From Actinobaculum suis (lineage in GTDB: Bacteria > Actinomycetota > Actinomycetes > Actinomycetales > Actinomycetaceae), in contig NZ_FNAU01000002.1 of the NCBI RefSeq assembly GCF_900102025.1, positions 62,001 to 126,000 on the forward strand: a DNA stretch of 64,000 nt, read 5' to 3'. The translations under genes and the position numbers were made by a program. Under the pieces are notes generated by a model. It did not search any database. It was not told where the DNA came from and was given only the letters and a program-made list of their open reading frames with translations. Numbering within the stretch: position 1 is the first letter of the stretch; each line of letters begins with the position of its first letter. Shown here piece after piece: positions 1-10,100 of the stretch.

Positions 1-1272
1 GGGTGTACGGGAATCGAAATACGTATTTTGCGGCGAATAATCCTGTTCCAAAGCTGCGAGCAAAGTGAAGGGCTTGAAAGTAGACCCGGCCTGCGCGCGA
101 TCCTGCGTTACCGCATTACGTTGCCGTTTCTGATAATCCGCACCCCCGTACATGGCGTAGATTTCGCCATTGCGCGGATCGGCGGAAAGGATCCCCACGT
201 AGTTATTTTCCGGCCGGTCATCCGGCAGGTTGTTGACGGTATCTATCGCGGCCTGCTGTTTTTTGGCGTCGATCGTGGTGATGATGTGGAAACCACCTTG
301 GCGTAGCTCTTCATCGGTGAATTTCCCGGTAGCAATCAGCTCTTTCTGGGCCTGATCGAGGAGGTAACCGGAAGGTCCCGAAAAATCACTCGCGGTTTTC
401 GGCGCAATGGTTTCCGGCATTTTCGCGGCCGCCGCCTGCGCCTCCGTAATGTACTTATCATCAACCATGCGGCGAATTACGCGGTCAAAACGAACTTCTG
501 CTTGGTCCGGATTGATAGCTGGATCCCAGGCGGAAGGCGCCGGAATGATCGCGGTAAGCAGGGCGGCCTGGTCCAAAGTCAGATCAGCCGCTTTCACCCC
601 GAAATATCTTTCCGCGGCGGCTTGAATACCGTAGGCGCCCCGCCCGAAGTAAATCGTATTCAGGTAGTTTTCGAGGATTTCTTGTTTGGTGAGGTGATTA
701 TCCACTTTGACGGCGAGCACGGCCTCCCGCAGCTTGCCCAGATAATCCGTGGTTTGGCCCAGGTAGTAGTTTTCCACATACTGCTGGGTCAAAGTGGAAC
801 CGCCTTGCCGTGCCCCGCCGCGCAGGTTATTAATCGCGGCACGCGCGATCCCGCCCAGATCAATCCCGTTATTCGTGTAGAAAGTACGGTCTTCGGAAGC
901 GACTACCGCATTACCCACATAATCCGGGAGGGTATCGAGGGAAACCGCGGTGCGATCGTAATCGTAAATAGCCCCCATTTCTTCTTCACCGTCTTCGTAG
1001 TAGACGGTGGTTCTTTGGGCGGCGGCGATCTGTTCCGGTTTCGGAATGTCTAACAGCATATACAGGGTTACAAAAGCCACGATAATCGCGACGACGCCGA
1101 TCAGCAGGCAACCGAGTAGAAAGCGCCACGAAGGGAGCCACCGGCGGATCGGCCCGAGCCCGCGGCGCGGGTAATTCCACCGAAAGCCTTTGCGGCCAGA
1201 TTGGCGCCCTCTACGGGAACCGCCACCTGCTTGCTTGACTTGTTGTTTCCTGTAATGCTGCTTTTTTGCCAT
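1..1272 (-). CDS. Class A penicillin-binding protein, 3' part cut by window edge
   Basis: This is a bifunctional peptidoglycan glycosyltransferase/transpeptidase anchored in the cytoplasmic membrane. The visible 424 codons begin with a very basic cytosolic tail and one membrane segment at about residues 48-73. A family 51 glycosyltransferase domain follows, with the motifs EDRTFYTNNGID and GGSTLTQQ and the stretch NYLNTIYFGRGAYGIQAA. The transpeptidase domain is entered just before the edge, and its catalytic serine motif STFK is visible (about S397-K400). The rest of that domain, including SxN and KTG, lies outside the window. The ATG start follows no clear Shine-Dalgarno sequence. The gene lies just downstream of the AI-2E permease on the same strand. 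Class A is certain; the exact PBP name is not. Confidence 0.93.
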   Translation of the reverse strand, partial: MAKKQHYRKQQVKQAGGGSRRGRQSGRKGFRWNYPRRGLGPIRRWLPSWRFLLGCLLIGVVAIIVAFVTLYMLLDIPKPEQIAAAQRTTVYYEDGEEEMGAIYDYDRTAVSLDTLPDYVGNAVVASEDRTFYTNNGIDLGGIARAAINNLRGGARQGGSTLTQQYVENYYLGQTTDYLGKLREAVLAVKVDNHLTKQEILENYLNTIYFGRGAYGIQAAAERYFGVKAADLTLDQAALLTAIIPAPSAWDPAINPDQAEVRFDRVIRRMVDDKYITEAQAAAAKMPETIAPKTASDFSGPSGYLLDQAQKELIATGKFTDEELRQGGFHIITTIDAKKQQAAIDTVNNLPDDRPENNYVGILSADPRNGEIYAMYGGADYQKRQRNAVTQDRAQAGSTFKPFTLLAALEQDYSPQNTYFDSRTP

Positions 1273-1284
1273 GTGTGTAGGTAT

Positions 1285-2757
1285 CTACTTCCTGCTGGCT
1301 CGCCGTTTCGCTCGCGAGAGGCGGCTCGCGGAACGACTCGAGTTCACGGATAGTCTGGAAGAGAGTCTAGACCGGGATTCTTGTAAAGGCTGGAAAGGTA
1401 TAAATACTTCCGCCTCACTTTCCGGTTCATATATGCCGCGTTCTTCCTTCATTTTTGCTTCCTTTTCGGGGATGAGGAAGGAATCAAGCCAGCGACTCTT
1501 GGGGGAAGAATCCACCAAAAGTGCCTTGAAGAAGAGCGTGAGCGGAACAGCCAAAATAGAACCGAGCGGGCCTACCACTACCGTCCAGAAGAGCAAGGAA
1601 ATGAAGGTGACCGTGGGGGAAAGTCCCACCGCTTCCCCGGTGAATTTAGGCTGAATGATTCCTTGAATCACCACGTTGATCAAAGTGAAGATCACGATCA
1701 CCCAAATAGCGGTAGCCAAGCCGCTATCTACCAGGCCCATCAGCGCTGGCGGTATCACACCGATGATGAAACCGATATTCGGGATGTAGTTGGTGATAAA
1801 GGTCCACAGTGCCCAGGCCAGCGGCATCGGCACGTCTAGCACCAGGAGCACGAAGTAGTTAATTACCGAAACTCCCAGACCGAAGGCGGTGGCTACCAAC
1901 CAGTACTGGCGCACGCGGCCTTCGAAGGAAGCGATCGCGCGGTAGAAATCAGAATCGTGACTCTCAAGAATTCGGCTGCGCGATTGCAGCTGGATCGTGT
2001 CGATCGTTAAGAACAGCACGCATAGGGCCAGCACCCCAATAAGAGCACCGGTTGACATTATGGAACCGGCTGCCCGCTGGATCCAGGAAATAATCGTGCC
2101 TACATCGAACTGCTTGGAAAGCTGCTGAGTTATTTCTTCCGTGGAAAAGCCCCGCTGTTCCGCAAAGTTCATAACATCGTGGAAAAGCTGGGTGAATTTA
2201 TCCGAATACCGCATGATTGTATCCGGCAGCCCGGCCAGCGACCACGCCACCAGGCCCACCACGGCCCCCAAGAACACGATGAGTACCAAAATAGTTACCG
2301 TGGCGGAAAGGAATCCCGGCACCCGGTGTGCCATTAGCCAGCGGTGGATCGGGCGCACGGTCAGCACCAAAGTAAGGGCGAAGAACAGCGGGGCGAAGAA
2401 ATCCTGAATCATATACAGGCCCGCACATCCCACGGTTATCAAGGCAACGACCAACAAAATTTTGAGCCCGATCGGGGCTTCCCCAGCCGGCGCAAAACCA
2501 GCGGTTACCGTAGCGGAGCTAGTTGTGGAGGGGTTGTTCGTGGCGGCGCGAATTCCCGCGGGGGTATTTTTCTCCGCCCTGGTGGTTTGTGTGTTCCCAG
2601 CTGGTTGCGCCGGTTGCGTAGGTTGCGCCGGTTGTGCCGCAGTTCCTTGGCCGGTTGCCGTTTCCGTGGTTCCTGCTTCTCGCCCTTGCTCTTGGGTGGC
2701 TGCCTTGATTTTCAGTTCCTTATCGCGAGGGAGGTCTCCCGGCCCCATACGCACCAT
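1285..2757 (-). CDS. AI-2E family transporter (permease)
   Basis: This is a multi-pass membrane protein of the AI-2E/PerM/YdiK family. The family name comes from one E. coli member and does not prove autoinducer-2 export; other members move sodium/protons or have no known substrate. The first ~115 residues are a Gln/Thr/Ala/Pro-rich cytosolic segment. The hydrophobic core then starts with a stretch reading IGLKILLVVALITVGCAGLYM, and the conserved region WALWTFITNYIPNIGFIIGVIPPALMGL is present. The ATG at 2757 was chosen because the 33 codons upstream (to 2856) do not look like protein; an ATG at 2748 is also possible. luxS is about 39 kb away, so no functional link should be assumed. Confidence 0.88.
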   Translation of the reverse strand: MVRMGPGDLPRDKELKIKAATQEQGREAGTTETATGQGTAAQPAQPTQPAQPAGNTQTTRAEKNTPAGIRAATNNPSTTSSATVTAGFAPAGEAPIGLKILLVVALITVGCAGLYMIQDFFAPLFFALTLVLTVRPIHRWLMAHRVPGFLSATVTILVLIVFLGAVVGLVAWSLAGLPDTIMRYSDKFTQLFHDVMNFAEQRGFSTEEITQQLSKQFDVGTIISWIQRAAGSIMSTGALIGVLALCVLFLTIDTIQLQSRSRILESHDSDFYRAIASFEGRVRQYWLVATAFGLGVSVINYFVLLVLDVPMPLAWALWTFITNYIPNIGFIIGVIPPALMGLVDSGLATAIWVIVIFTLINVVIQGIIQPKFTGEAVGLSPTVTFISLLFWTVVVGPLGSILAVPLTLFFKALLVDSSPKSRWLDSFLIPEKEAKMKEERGIYEPESEAEVFIPFQPLQESRSRLSSRLSVNSSRSASRLSRAKRRASRK

Positions 2758-3117
2758 ATTGTGTTTCCGTTCTTTTGTTATGCCTTGGGTAAAGGTCCTC
2801 GGTCTACAGTTGGTGGCCACTTGCATGGCGGCCACCGGCATAGTTTCCAGTTGCACCGGCTATTCTCACCCGGTCTGGCCTGCGGCGCCGGCACCGAAAT
2901 ATCATTTTCGGCCCGTTCCGCCCCTCAGACGCGGAGCTTCGGCACCAGCATAAAGGTGCTAGCTGTGGAAATACATAACGACGCCGCAGGGCGAACTCGA
3001 GGAGTACACCACTTTATTGGGAGGCCGGCCACTTTAGTGCCAAGCCGCGGCTTTAGTGGCCGACTGCCTATTTCTATTTAGCCGGCTACCTATTTCTTTT
3101 AATAGCCGGCCGCTATT
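2758..3117. other. Spacer with degenerate ~24-bp repeats
   Basis: This gap lies between the MFS gene and the AI-2E gene and contains no convincing coding sequence. Its right half (about 3035-3125) holds three imperfect copies of a roughly 24-bp unit built on GCCGGCTACCTATTTCTTTT. The third copy runs into the 3' end of the MFS gene. No terminator with a clear T-run was seen. Confidence 0.4.
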
Positions 3118-4473
3118 TTACTGGCTGGCCACCGCGCGGGTGGGCGCTGGATCTGTGCTTTCGCTTGTGGCTTCTTCGGGTAGTACCGGCCGGGGCTGGC
3201 CGCCCAGGCGGCGCGTTTCGAAACTGTATAGCGCGGCTACTGCCCACACGAACACGATGAGGCTGATCTGTACCGGCCGTGACCACCCAATATCGGGGAG
3301 TACGAGCACACAAACGCCAGCGGCCACACATTCGGCCAGGTTGAACAGAACGTCGTAAATCGAAAAAGCGCGGCCGCGGAAACGGTCATGCGTATCGGCT
3401 TGCACAATAGTATCGACGGCGATTTTCGCGCCCTGTACCCCTACGCCAAAAATGAAAATCCCGGCCAGTACGATTACGTATTCACTACTCGCGGCAATCA
3501 GGATTTGCCCGGCGGTACCGCCCAGCAAGCAGCACACGATCCAAGTGGCGGGACGCATGCGTTCATGAGCGAGCGGCGTGAGCACAATAGAAAGGCCGTG
3601 GCCAGCCACCATTGCCCCCATGAGGGCCCCAAAACTGGCGATCCCCGCCGTAGCGTCGGCCGGGTCTGCATACAGGTTCCGGCCCGCCAAAATAATCGTG
3701 ATGAGCTGCATGCCATAAACAAAACGGTGCAGGGACATCGTGGTCAAAGCGGCCGCGGGCGTACCGCGTTTCATCAGGTAGCGCACGCCTTCGCCCAGCT
3801 CGCGGGCCGCGGAAACCAGGGCTTTCCCAAACTTTTCCCGCACCGGTTTATCTGGCCCGAGTTCTTGGCGGCCCAGTCGCGAAGCCACCGCGGCCCCGCC
3901 GCAATACAGGGCAATAGCGGCGATGAGCGCACCAATTTGCTGGCCGGTTTCCGTGGGCAAAAAGAGGCGCAAAAGGAAACCGAGGACGGCACCTATCGCC
4001 GTCGAAGCTCCCCCTAAAGTGGGCACTATCGAATTGGCTACCAATAAACGTTCTTTGGATTCCACCACTTTGGGCAAACCTGCGGAAAGAGTGGAAAGCA
4101 GGATGCGGTTGATCCCAAGCGTGATGAGCGCGAGCAAATAAACCAGCCAGTCGATCTGCGCGAAGAGGACGCCGAGGATCGCCGCGGTTAGGCCGGCGCG
4201 CAAGATGTTACCCCAGAGCAGGATTTGCCGGCGCGGCCAGCGGTCAATGAACGGGCCGGTGAACGGGCCGATTAGGGAAAATGGGAGCAACATGACCACT
4301 AGGGAAAGGGCCACGGTGCCGACGTCGGAGGCGCGAGCCGGGTTGAAGAAGAAAAGGGAAGCGAGCCCCACTTGGAACATGCCGTCGCCGCATTGCGAAA
4401 CGAGGCGCACGGAGAGCAGTTTCAGAAACCCCGGTGAGGTGGCCAGGGATTTCAGATCCGAGATTAGTTTCAT
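3118..4473 (-). CDS. Major facilitator superfamily (MFS) transporter
   Basis: This is a 451-residue multi-pass inner-membrane transporter with about twelve hydrophobic segments. The loop after the second segment reads GPFIDRWPRRQILLWGN, resembling the MFS cytoplasmic loop signature. It looks like the MFS exporters with low substrate predictability (macrolide-efflux or 'transporter of unknown substrate' type). The start codon overlaps the stop of the CCA-adding enzyme gene as ATGA, which fixes the start at 4473 and implies translational coupling. The substrate cannot be read from the sequence. Confidence 0.88.
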   Translation of the reverse strand: MKLISDLKSLATSPGFLKLLSVRLVSQCGDGMFQVGLASLFFFNPARASDVGTVALSLVVMLLPFSLIGPFTGPFIDRWPRRQILLWGNILRAGLTAAILGVLFAQIDWLVYLLALITLGINRILLSTLSAGLPKVVESKERLLVANSIVPTLGGASTAIGAVLGFLLRLFLPTETGQQIGALIAAIALYCGGAAVASRLGRQELGPDKPVREKFGKALVSAARELGEGVRYLMKRGTPAAALTTMSLHRFVYGMQLITIILAGRNLYADPADATAGIASFGALMGAMVAGHGLSIVLTPLAHERMRPATWIVCCLLGGTAGQILIAASSEYVIVLAGIFIFGVGVQGAKIAVDTIVQADTHDRFRGRAFSIYDVLFNLAECVAAGVCVLVLPDIGWSRPVQISLIVFVWAVAALYSFETRRLGGQPRPVLPEEATSESTDPAPTRAVASQ

Positions 4474-6272
4474 GCTTGTTCCTGTTCTTCCCACCAGGCG
4501 CGCAAACGGCGTTCCGCTTCTTCCTTGCCGAGAGCACCTTCATCCAGGCGCAACCCCAGCAGGTATTGGTAGGCCTTGCCCACTTGGCGGCCCGGGGCGA
4601 TGCCAAGGATTTCCATGATCTCGTTACCGTCTAGATCCGGACGCACGGCGTCGAGCTCTTCGCGCCGGCGTAGTTCTACAATGCGGCGTTCCAGCTCATT
4701 ATTGGCAGCATGTAGCTTGCGCACGCGCCGCTTATTTTGCGAAGTAATATCGGCGCGGATGAGCCGCAGGAGGCGGGAAAGTAGCGGGCCGGCGTCGCGC
4801 ACGAAACGCCGCACCGCACTGTCGGTCCAATCGGCCTCCGCAAACCCGTAGGCACGCAAGTGCAGTTCTACGAGGCGGGAAACGTCTTTGATGGTTTGTT
4901 TGTCGAAGCGGAGCTGTTTCATGCGGCGCGTGGTCATGCGGGCGCCGACGACGTCGTGGAACCGGAAGGTGACGGTGCCGTCCGCTTCGAATTTACGCGT
5001 GGCCGGTTTGCCCACATCGTGCATGAGCGCGGCGAAGCGCAAAACAAAATCTGGGCGGGCCACGGTGCCAATTTCTGCCCGGATCTCCGCCTGGCTCAAC
5101 TCCGAAATCGGCCTCTCTGTACCGGCAGATGCGGAAGTGGAAGATTCAGCCCCGGCAGATGCGGGAGCAGCGGCATTCGTTTCGGCAGTACTCCCGGAAG
5201 CCGCGGATGCGGCGGGTTCAGAGGTAGTGGGTTTGGAAGCAGCAGGCTCGGAAGTAGCGAGCTTGGAACCAGCGGACTGCGGCGGCGCGGCGGCGTCTTC
5301 TAAGGCAATCGCATTATCGAGGACCTGCAGGGAGTGTTCGTAAACATCTTTGTGACGGCCGTGTTCATCGTGGGCGCCGCGCAGATTGGAAATTTCGGGG
5401 AGCACCACATCGGCTACGCCGGTATAGACCAGGAGTTCAATGCCGCGGCGGGGATGTTCGGCGATGATGAGCCGTTCGAGTTCTGCGCGGATGCGTTCTG
5501 CGGAAACGATTTCCAGCCGCGGAGCATAGTCCCGCATGGCTCGCATTACGTCTTCGGAAACGTCAAGGGAAAGCTGCGCCGCAAACCGGGCGGCGCGCAT
5601 GATCCGCAGGGGATCGTCGTCGAAAGATTGTGCCGCGGAAACCGGGGTATCCAGTTCGCCGCGCAGTAAAGCATCCAAGCCACCGCACGGATCTACGAGG
5701 GTGAGTTCGGGCAAACGCACCGCCATGGCATTGACGGTGAAGTCTCGGCGGGTTAGATCCCCTTCCAGGGTGTCTCCGAAATCGACGGCGGGTTTGCGCG
5801 AACCAATATCGTAGTGATCATTGCGATAGGTGGTGACTTCCACGGTGATATCGCCGCGCCGGGCGCCGATGGTCCCAAATTCGCGCCCAATATCCCAAGT
5901 GTTACCCCAGGTAGAAAGCAGTTTTTCGGTCTCTTGTGGGCGCGCCGAGGTGGTGAGATCAAAATCGTGGATGGGCAGGCCTAAAAAGGCGTCACGCACC
6001 GGGCCGCCCACGAGCGCTAACTCATGGCCGGCTTGTGTGAAAATATGCCCCAGTTCAGTAATTGCCGCGGGTAACGAAGCCAGGCGATGCTGCGCATTTA
6101 CCAGCAACCGCGCCCGCTCATTCGCAAGACTATTTGCGGGCGGCGTTGTTGCTTGCGCCGGCGGCGTTCCCTTAGAGGTCGCGCCGTTTGCAACCCGTGC
6201 CGCGGGAGTACGCAGGGCTCCCGCTCCCCTTTTCTGTCCCATTTCTTTATCTTGACCGCTGCTCAGTGCCAC
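4470..6272 (-). CDS. cca: CCA tRNA nucleotidyltransferase with HD domain
   Basis: The enzyme adds or repairs the 3' CCA end of tRNAs using CTP and ATP. The nucleotidyltransferase head shows LVGGPVRDAFLG followed by the metal-binding DFDLTT, then RRDFTVNAMAV and DDPLRIMRAARFAA, the class II CCA-enzyme signatures. An HD-type domain follows, with GRHKDVYEHSLQVL and HDVGKPATR. The protein is 600 residues, longer than usual, because an Ala/Ser/Thr/Glu-rich stretch of roughly 65 residues (about 345-410) splits the HD domain between its first histidine region and the HD pair. The start is uncertain: the GTG at 6272 is abutted directly by AGGAG, and an ATG lies at 6242. In many actinobacteria this gene is divergent from a Nudix gene, as here. 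Confidence 0.93.
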   Translation of the reverse strand: MALSSGQDKEMGQKRGAGALRTPAARVANGATSKGTPPAQATTPPANSLANERARLLVNAQHRLASLPAAITELGHIFTQAGHELALVGGPVRDAFLGLPIHDFDLTTSARPQETEKLLSTWGNTWDIGREFGTIGARRGDITVEVTTYRNDHYDIGSRKPAVDFGDTLEGDLTRRDFTVNAMAVRLPELTLVDPCGGLDALLRGELDTPVSAAQSFDDDPLRIMRAARFAAQLSLDVSEDVMRAMRDYAPRLEIVSAERIRAELERLIIAEHPRRGIELLVYTGVADVVLPEISNLRGAHDEHGRHKDVYEHSLQVLDNAIALEDAAAPPQSAGSKLATSEPAASKPTTSEPAASAASGSTAETNAAAPASAGAESSTSASAGTERPISELSQAEIRAEIGTVARPDFVLRFAALMHDVGKPATRKFEADGTVTFRFHDVVGARMTTRRMKQLRFDKQTIKDVSRLVELHLRAYGFAEADWTDSAVRRFVRDAGPLLSRLLRLIRADITSQNKRRVRKLHAANNELERRIVELRRREELDAVRPDLDGNEIMEILGIAPGRQVGKAYQYLLGLRLDEGALGKEEAERRLRAWWEEQEQA

Positions 6273-6617
6273 CTCCTAAGACTGCCACATTCCCTTAGCC
6301 GCGCGCCGCACTCCGCGAGAAAACTCATGTGAAACGAGGGTTTGCCAGCGGTGAAACGCTGCGGAAACTAACGGGACTTTGCCCGCGGTGAAACGGTGGG
6401 AGAACTACAGGGAAGCTGCAAGATAACCACGCCGAACCCGCCGGGAAACTGGAACCGCGCCGGAACGCTGGTCACGTCTGCCATTTTTGCGGGAAGTCTG
6501 GGAGAATGAAACCAGTTGAAGGGGCACCTTGCGCAGGGGCGGTGGCGCGGCTCGGCCGAACCGGGCGGCAAACATGTTCTACGCCGGGCGCCTAGGCCTG
6601 TTGATCAAGTGAAAGTT
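6273..6617. other. Divergent spacer between cca and the Nudix gene
   Basis: This 345-bp spacer should hold the promoters of both divergent transcripts, but no clear -35/-10 pair stands out. It contains a few loose copies of GCGGTGAAACG (around 6348 and 6385). The reading frame of the Nudix gene stays open upstream to a TTG at 6516, so part of this stretch could be coding if the Nudix start is earlier than assumed. Confidence 0.35.
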
Positions 6618-7157
6618 ATGTTTGCATCTGCTCCGCTCCCGTCAGAGTTTGGCGGGCGTCGTTCGTGGCGGCGCGCGGCTGCGGCTCACCAAGCCGGGGC
6701 ACGCCGGCACACTCAGCCCGTGGTGAATGAAACATCCGCGGGTGGGGTCGTCATTGCCGTCCATGAGGGGCGCGCTTATACCGCGGTAATTGCGCGGCGC
6801 AACCGCGGCGGCCGGCTCGAATGGTGTTTACCGAAGGGTCATTTGGAAGGCGACGAAACCCCCGAAGAAGCTGCCGTGCGAGAAATTGCGGAAGAAACCG
6901 GTATTACCGGCCGGGTTCTCCTCCACCTCGCCACCATCGACTACTGGTTTTCTGGTACCAGCCATCGAGTTCACAAGGTTGTACACCATTTTCTTTTGGA
7001 AGCTATTTCCGGTTATCTCACGGTGGAAAACGATCCCGATCACGAGGCTGAAAAAGTGGAGTGGGTGCGGCTAGACCGCGTCTCTTCTCGCCTCGCCTAT
7101 CCCAATGAGCGGCGGATCGTTGCTTCCGCCCGCTCGATCTTAGCTGGTGATGATTAG
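6618..7157 (+). CDS. Nudix hydrolase
   Basis: This hydrolase acts on a nucleoside diphosphate linked to another moiety. The Nudix box is complete, beginning GHLEGDETPEEAAVREIAEE and continuing TGI, and fits the G-x5-E-x7-REUxEExGU pattern. The protein is 179 residues from the ATG at 6618; a GTG at 6609 and a TTG at 6516 are in frame. Its stop codon is immediately followed by the GTG of the DUF6049 gene, so the two are co-transcribed. In many actinobacteria this gene precedes the DUF6049-murJ cluster. The substrate is not predictable; MutT-like or Ap4A-like activities are both possible. Confidence 0.9.
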   Translation: MFASAPLPSEFGGRRSWRRAAAAHQAGARRHTQPVVNETSAGGVVIAVHEGRAYTAVIARRNRGGRLEWCLPKGHLEGDETPEEAAVREIAEETGITGRVLLHLATIDYWFSGTSHRVHKVVHHFLLEAISGYLTVENDPDHEAEKVEWVRLDRVSSRLAYPNERRIVASARSILAGDD

Positions 7158-10100
7158 GTGCGCCGGGGAATTACGCGTAGATTTACACGCAAACTCGGCG
7201 CGACCATGTGTATCCTTGCCGCCACCTTCCAAGGAAGTTTGAGTCTCCTCGCTTCCCCGGAAGCTGCCGCCGCACGCACCGCTACCTCTACCGTTGCCAC
7301 CGCAACCTCCGCTACTAGCGGGGCAAAGACGGCGTCGTTCCTGCCCTTGGATAATCCGGATACCGGGCACGCCACCGAGCTGGCGGTGCGGATAAGTTCC
7401 GTTGGGGAACCGATTTTGGCACAAAAGGCGGATATTACGGTGACCGCCGAGGTGAAGAATACTTCCGCGCAACCGCTGCGGTTGGAGCATTTGTCGCTTT
7501 ATGCGGAGCGGAGCACTGCGGATACGCGGGAAGCAATTTTGGACTTTATGGGCGGAGCGCCGGCTTCGCTCGGTTTGCTCGCGGAAGAGGAACCTAAACA
7601 GGATTTAGCGCCGGGGCAAACGGCGAGTTTCACTTTGCGTTTGGACCGAAAATTCGTGAGTTGGGGCGAAGGTGCGCAGTGGGGGCCGCGCGGGATTCAG
7701 GTGACCGCGGAAGCCGGCGGAATCTCGGCAATGGACCGTTCCATGCTGATTATTGGGCCGGATCACGAGCTGGAGAAAGTGCCGGCGGGGATTGTTTTGC
7801 CACTAACTGTACGTCCGGAAAATGTCGCTAATTTGCCTTCCGTGAGCGAAACCGTGCAACAGGAAGTGATTGCTAACTCGCGTAATGGGGGAAAGTCTCC
7901 CGCCAAGGGGGAGAAAACGGAAACTCCCGCGCCGCAAAGCCCTGAAACGCAAAGCGCTGAAACTGGCGCAAATGGCACCGGCACGGAGGGCGCTAACGGT
8001 ACCGAAAATCAGCCCGGCGCTCCCGCGGATGCTAATAACGACGCCGGAGCGAGCGAGAATGGAACCGGCCCGGCCGCGCGCAATGACGCGGGGGCTCCTG
8101 GTGGGAATGAAGGTTCAGGCGGGAACGGAAACTCCAGCGGGAACGGGACTCCCGGCACGGACGCGAGCCCTAGCGCGAACGGAAACTCCAACGGGAACGG
8201 GACTCCTGGCACGAACGGAACTACGAGCCCCGGGCAAGAGGCGGGCAGTAATGGCACCGAGGGCGCTGGAAAGGACGCGGCACGCGGCGCTGCGAATGGC
8301 GAAAGGGGCCGGCTCGCCACTGATGCGCATCTTTCGGCCCTAGCTTTCTTGGACCGGCCCGGGGTGACCGTGGCTTTAGATCCACTATTACGTTCGGACG
8401 TGCGTTTCACGCAGGCCCTGCAGGATATGGTGGGCCGGGGCTCGCTGGACTTTGTTTATCTTCCGGCTGGTGATGCGGATGTGGCGGCTTTCGCCCATTC
8501 GCCAAGCGGGCAGAACCTGCTGGGGGAAGCCGTGGCCCGCGCTATAAACCTCGCCACCGAGCAGGGGGGCGCTGGTACGGCGGGCACAACTAGGGCTGCT
8601 GGAACGGCGGAAACTCCAGCCGCGGAAACGCCAACCGGTCCGGAGGCGCCGACAGCTTCGGATACTCAAAACGCTACAGAAACCCCAAGCGCGCCGGCAG
8701 GTCCGCCTACTCCCCTGGGCTTGGTGGACTACGGCGCTGATGCGGCGAGCGTGGCCACGGCAGCAAGTGCCGGTTTGGGGCCGCTACTGGTACATTCCGG
8801 GGATATTACGACGACGAGCCGGACGATGCCCGGCGCTCCTATTTCGGTGGTGACCGGAGAAGGCCAAACCGTGCCGGCCCTCATGGTGGACGACGCAATC
8901 TCCCATGCTTTGGCCGGCCGCTTGTACAGCTACGACGCCGCGGGCGATGCCGCCGAAAACGGCACCCCCGGCACCGAGAAAACCGCTGCTGGAGGTGCCG
9001 AAAACGATGCCGGCGGTGCCGAAAGTGGCGAGGGCGGCGCCGAAGCCGGCGCAGGTGGCGAAGGCGGCGCCGAAAATAATGCCCCGGCGGGGATAGGCGA
9101 GCTCGATGAGGTGGATTCACGCCAGGTCACGCTCGCGCTCTCCGCGCAAAGCTACCTGGAAAAGCCTGATTCTTCACGTAGCCAACTGCTGGCAGTAGAT
9201 AGGGCCTGGTTGGATGCGGGAGCAGGTTATGCAAACGCCGAAACCGTGCGGAAAAATGCGGATGCTTTGTTAACCGCGCCGTGGATTACGGCGTCGTCGC
9301 CCGCACAACTAAATGCGGCAACCGAACGGACCACCGCGAATATGGCCGAGAAAAATATTGCCGCCGGGGAGGCGAACCCGCGAGAGCTGCGCAGCGCCGC
9401 AGAATCGATGCAGGACATTAATTCGGTGGCGCGCATTACTTCCACTCCGAGCATGATCACTAACCCTTCTTGGGATCGGGCAATGTTGAGCGCCGGAGCT
9501 TCCCTGCGCGCGCGGCCAGACGTACGCGCGGACTTGGTTGCGGGGCTGGAGGAAACCGCGAATTGGCTACAGGACGCGGTTTCAATCCAAGCTTCCTCTA
9601 CCATTAACGTAATTTCTGAAACTACGGAGTTGCCGGTGCATGTGCGCAATGACCTGCCCATGCCGATTGGGGTGGTGGTGCGGCTCAGCGCGCCCGATTA
9701 CCGCATCGTCCCGAAAGAGGAGGTTGCGGCCACTATTCCCGCGGCTTCGACGACGACGGTGAGCGTGCCGATCCGCGCCTCTGGCTCCGGAAATATTGTG
9801 CTGTCTGCGGTGGTGACCGATCCACCCGGGCAGGTAACTTCGGCCGTGCAGACGATTCGCGTCCGCGTGCGGGCCGGGTGGGAAACCGCGGGCACCACGA
9901 TCGCAGCGATCATTTTCGGACTGGTGCTAATTACTGGTTTGGTGCGGTCCGTGCATCGTGGCCGCCGTTCCCGAGCGGTGGCACCCGGTGAACATATGCA
10001 AAACGTGAAACAAGATCGGCAACGCCGGCGCAAAGCGCGCGCTAAACATGCCGGCAAGCACGGCGAGAAAGGCACGGAGGCTGCCGCTACGGCGGAGGCG

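Noticed and set aside
1285-2757. AI-2 export linked to luxS
   Set aside because: The permease is only a member of the AI-2E family by name and lies ~39 kb from luxS, so no quorum-sensing unit is claimed.
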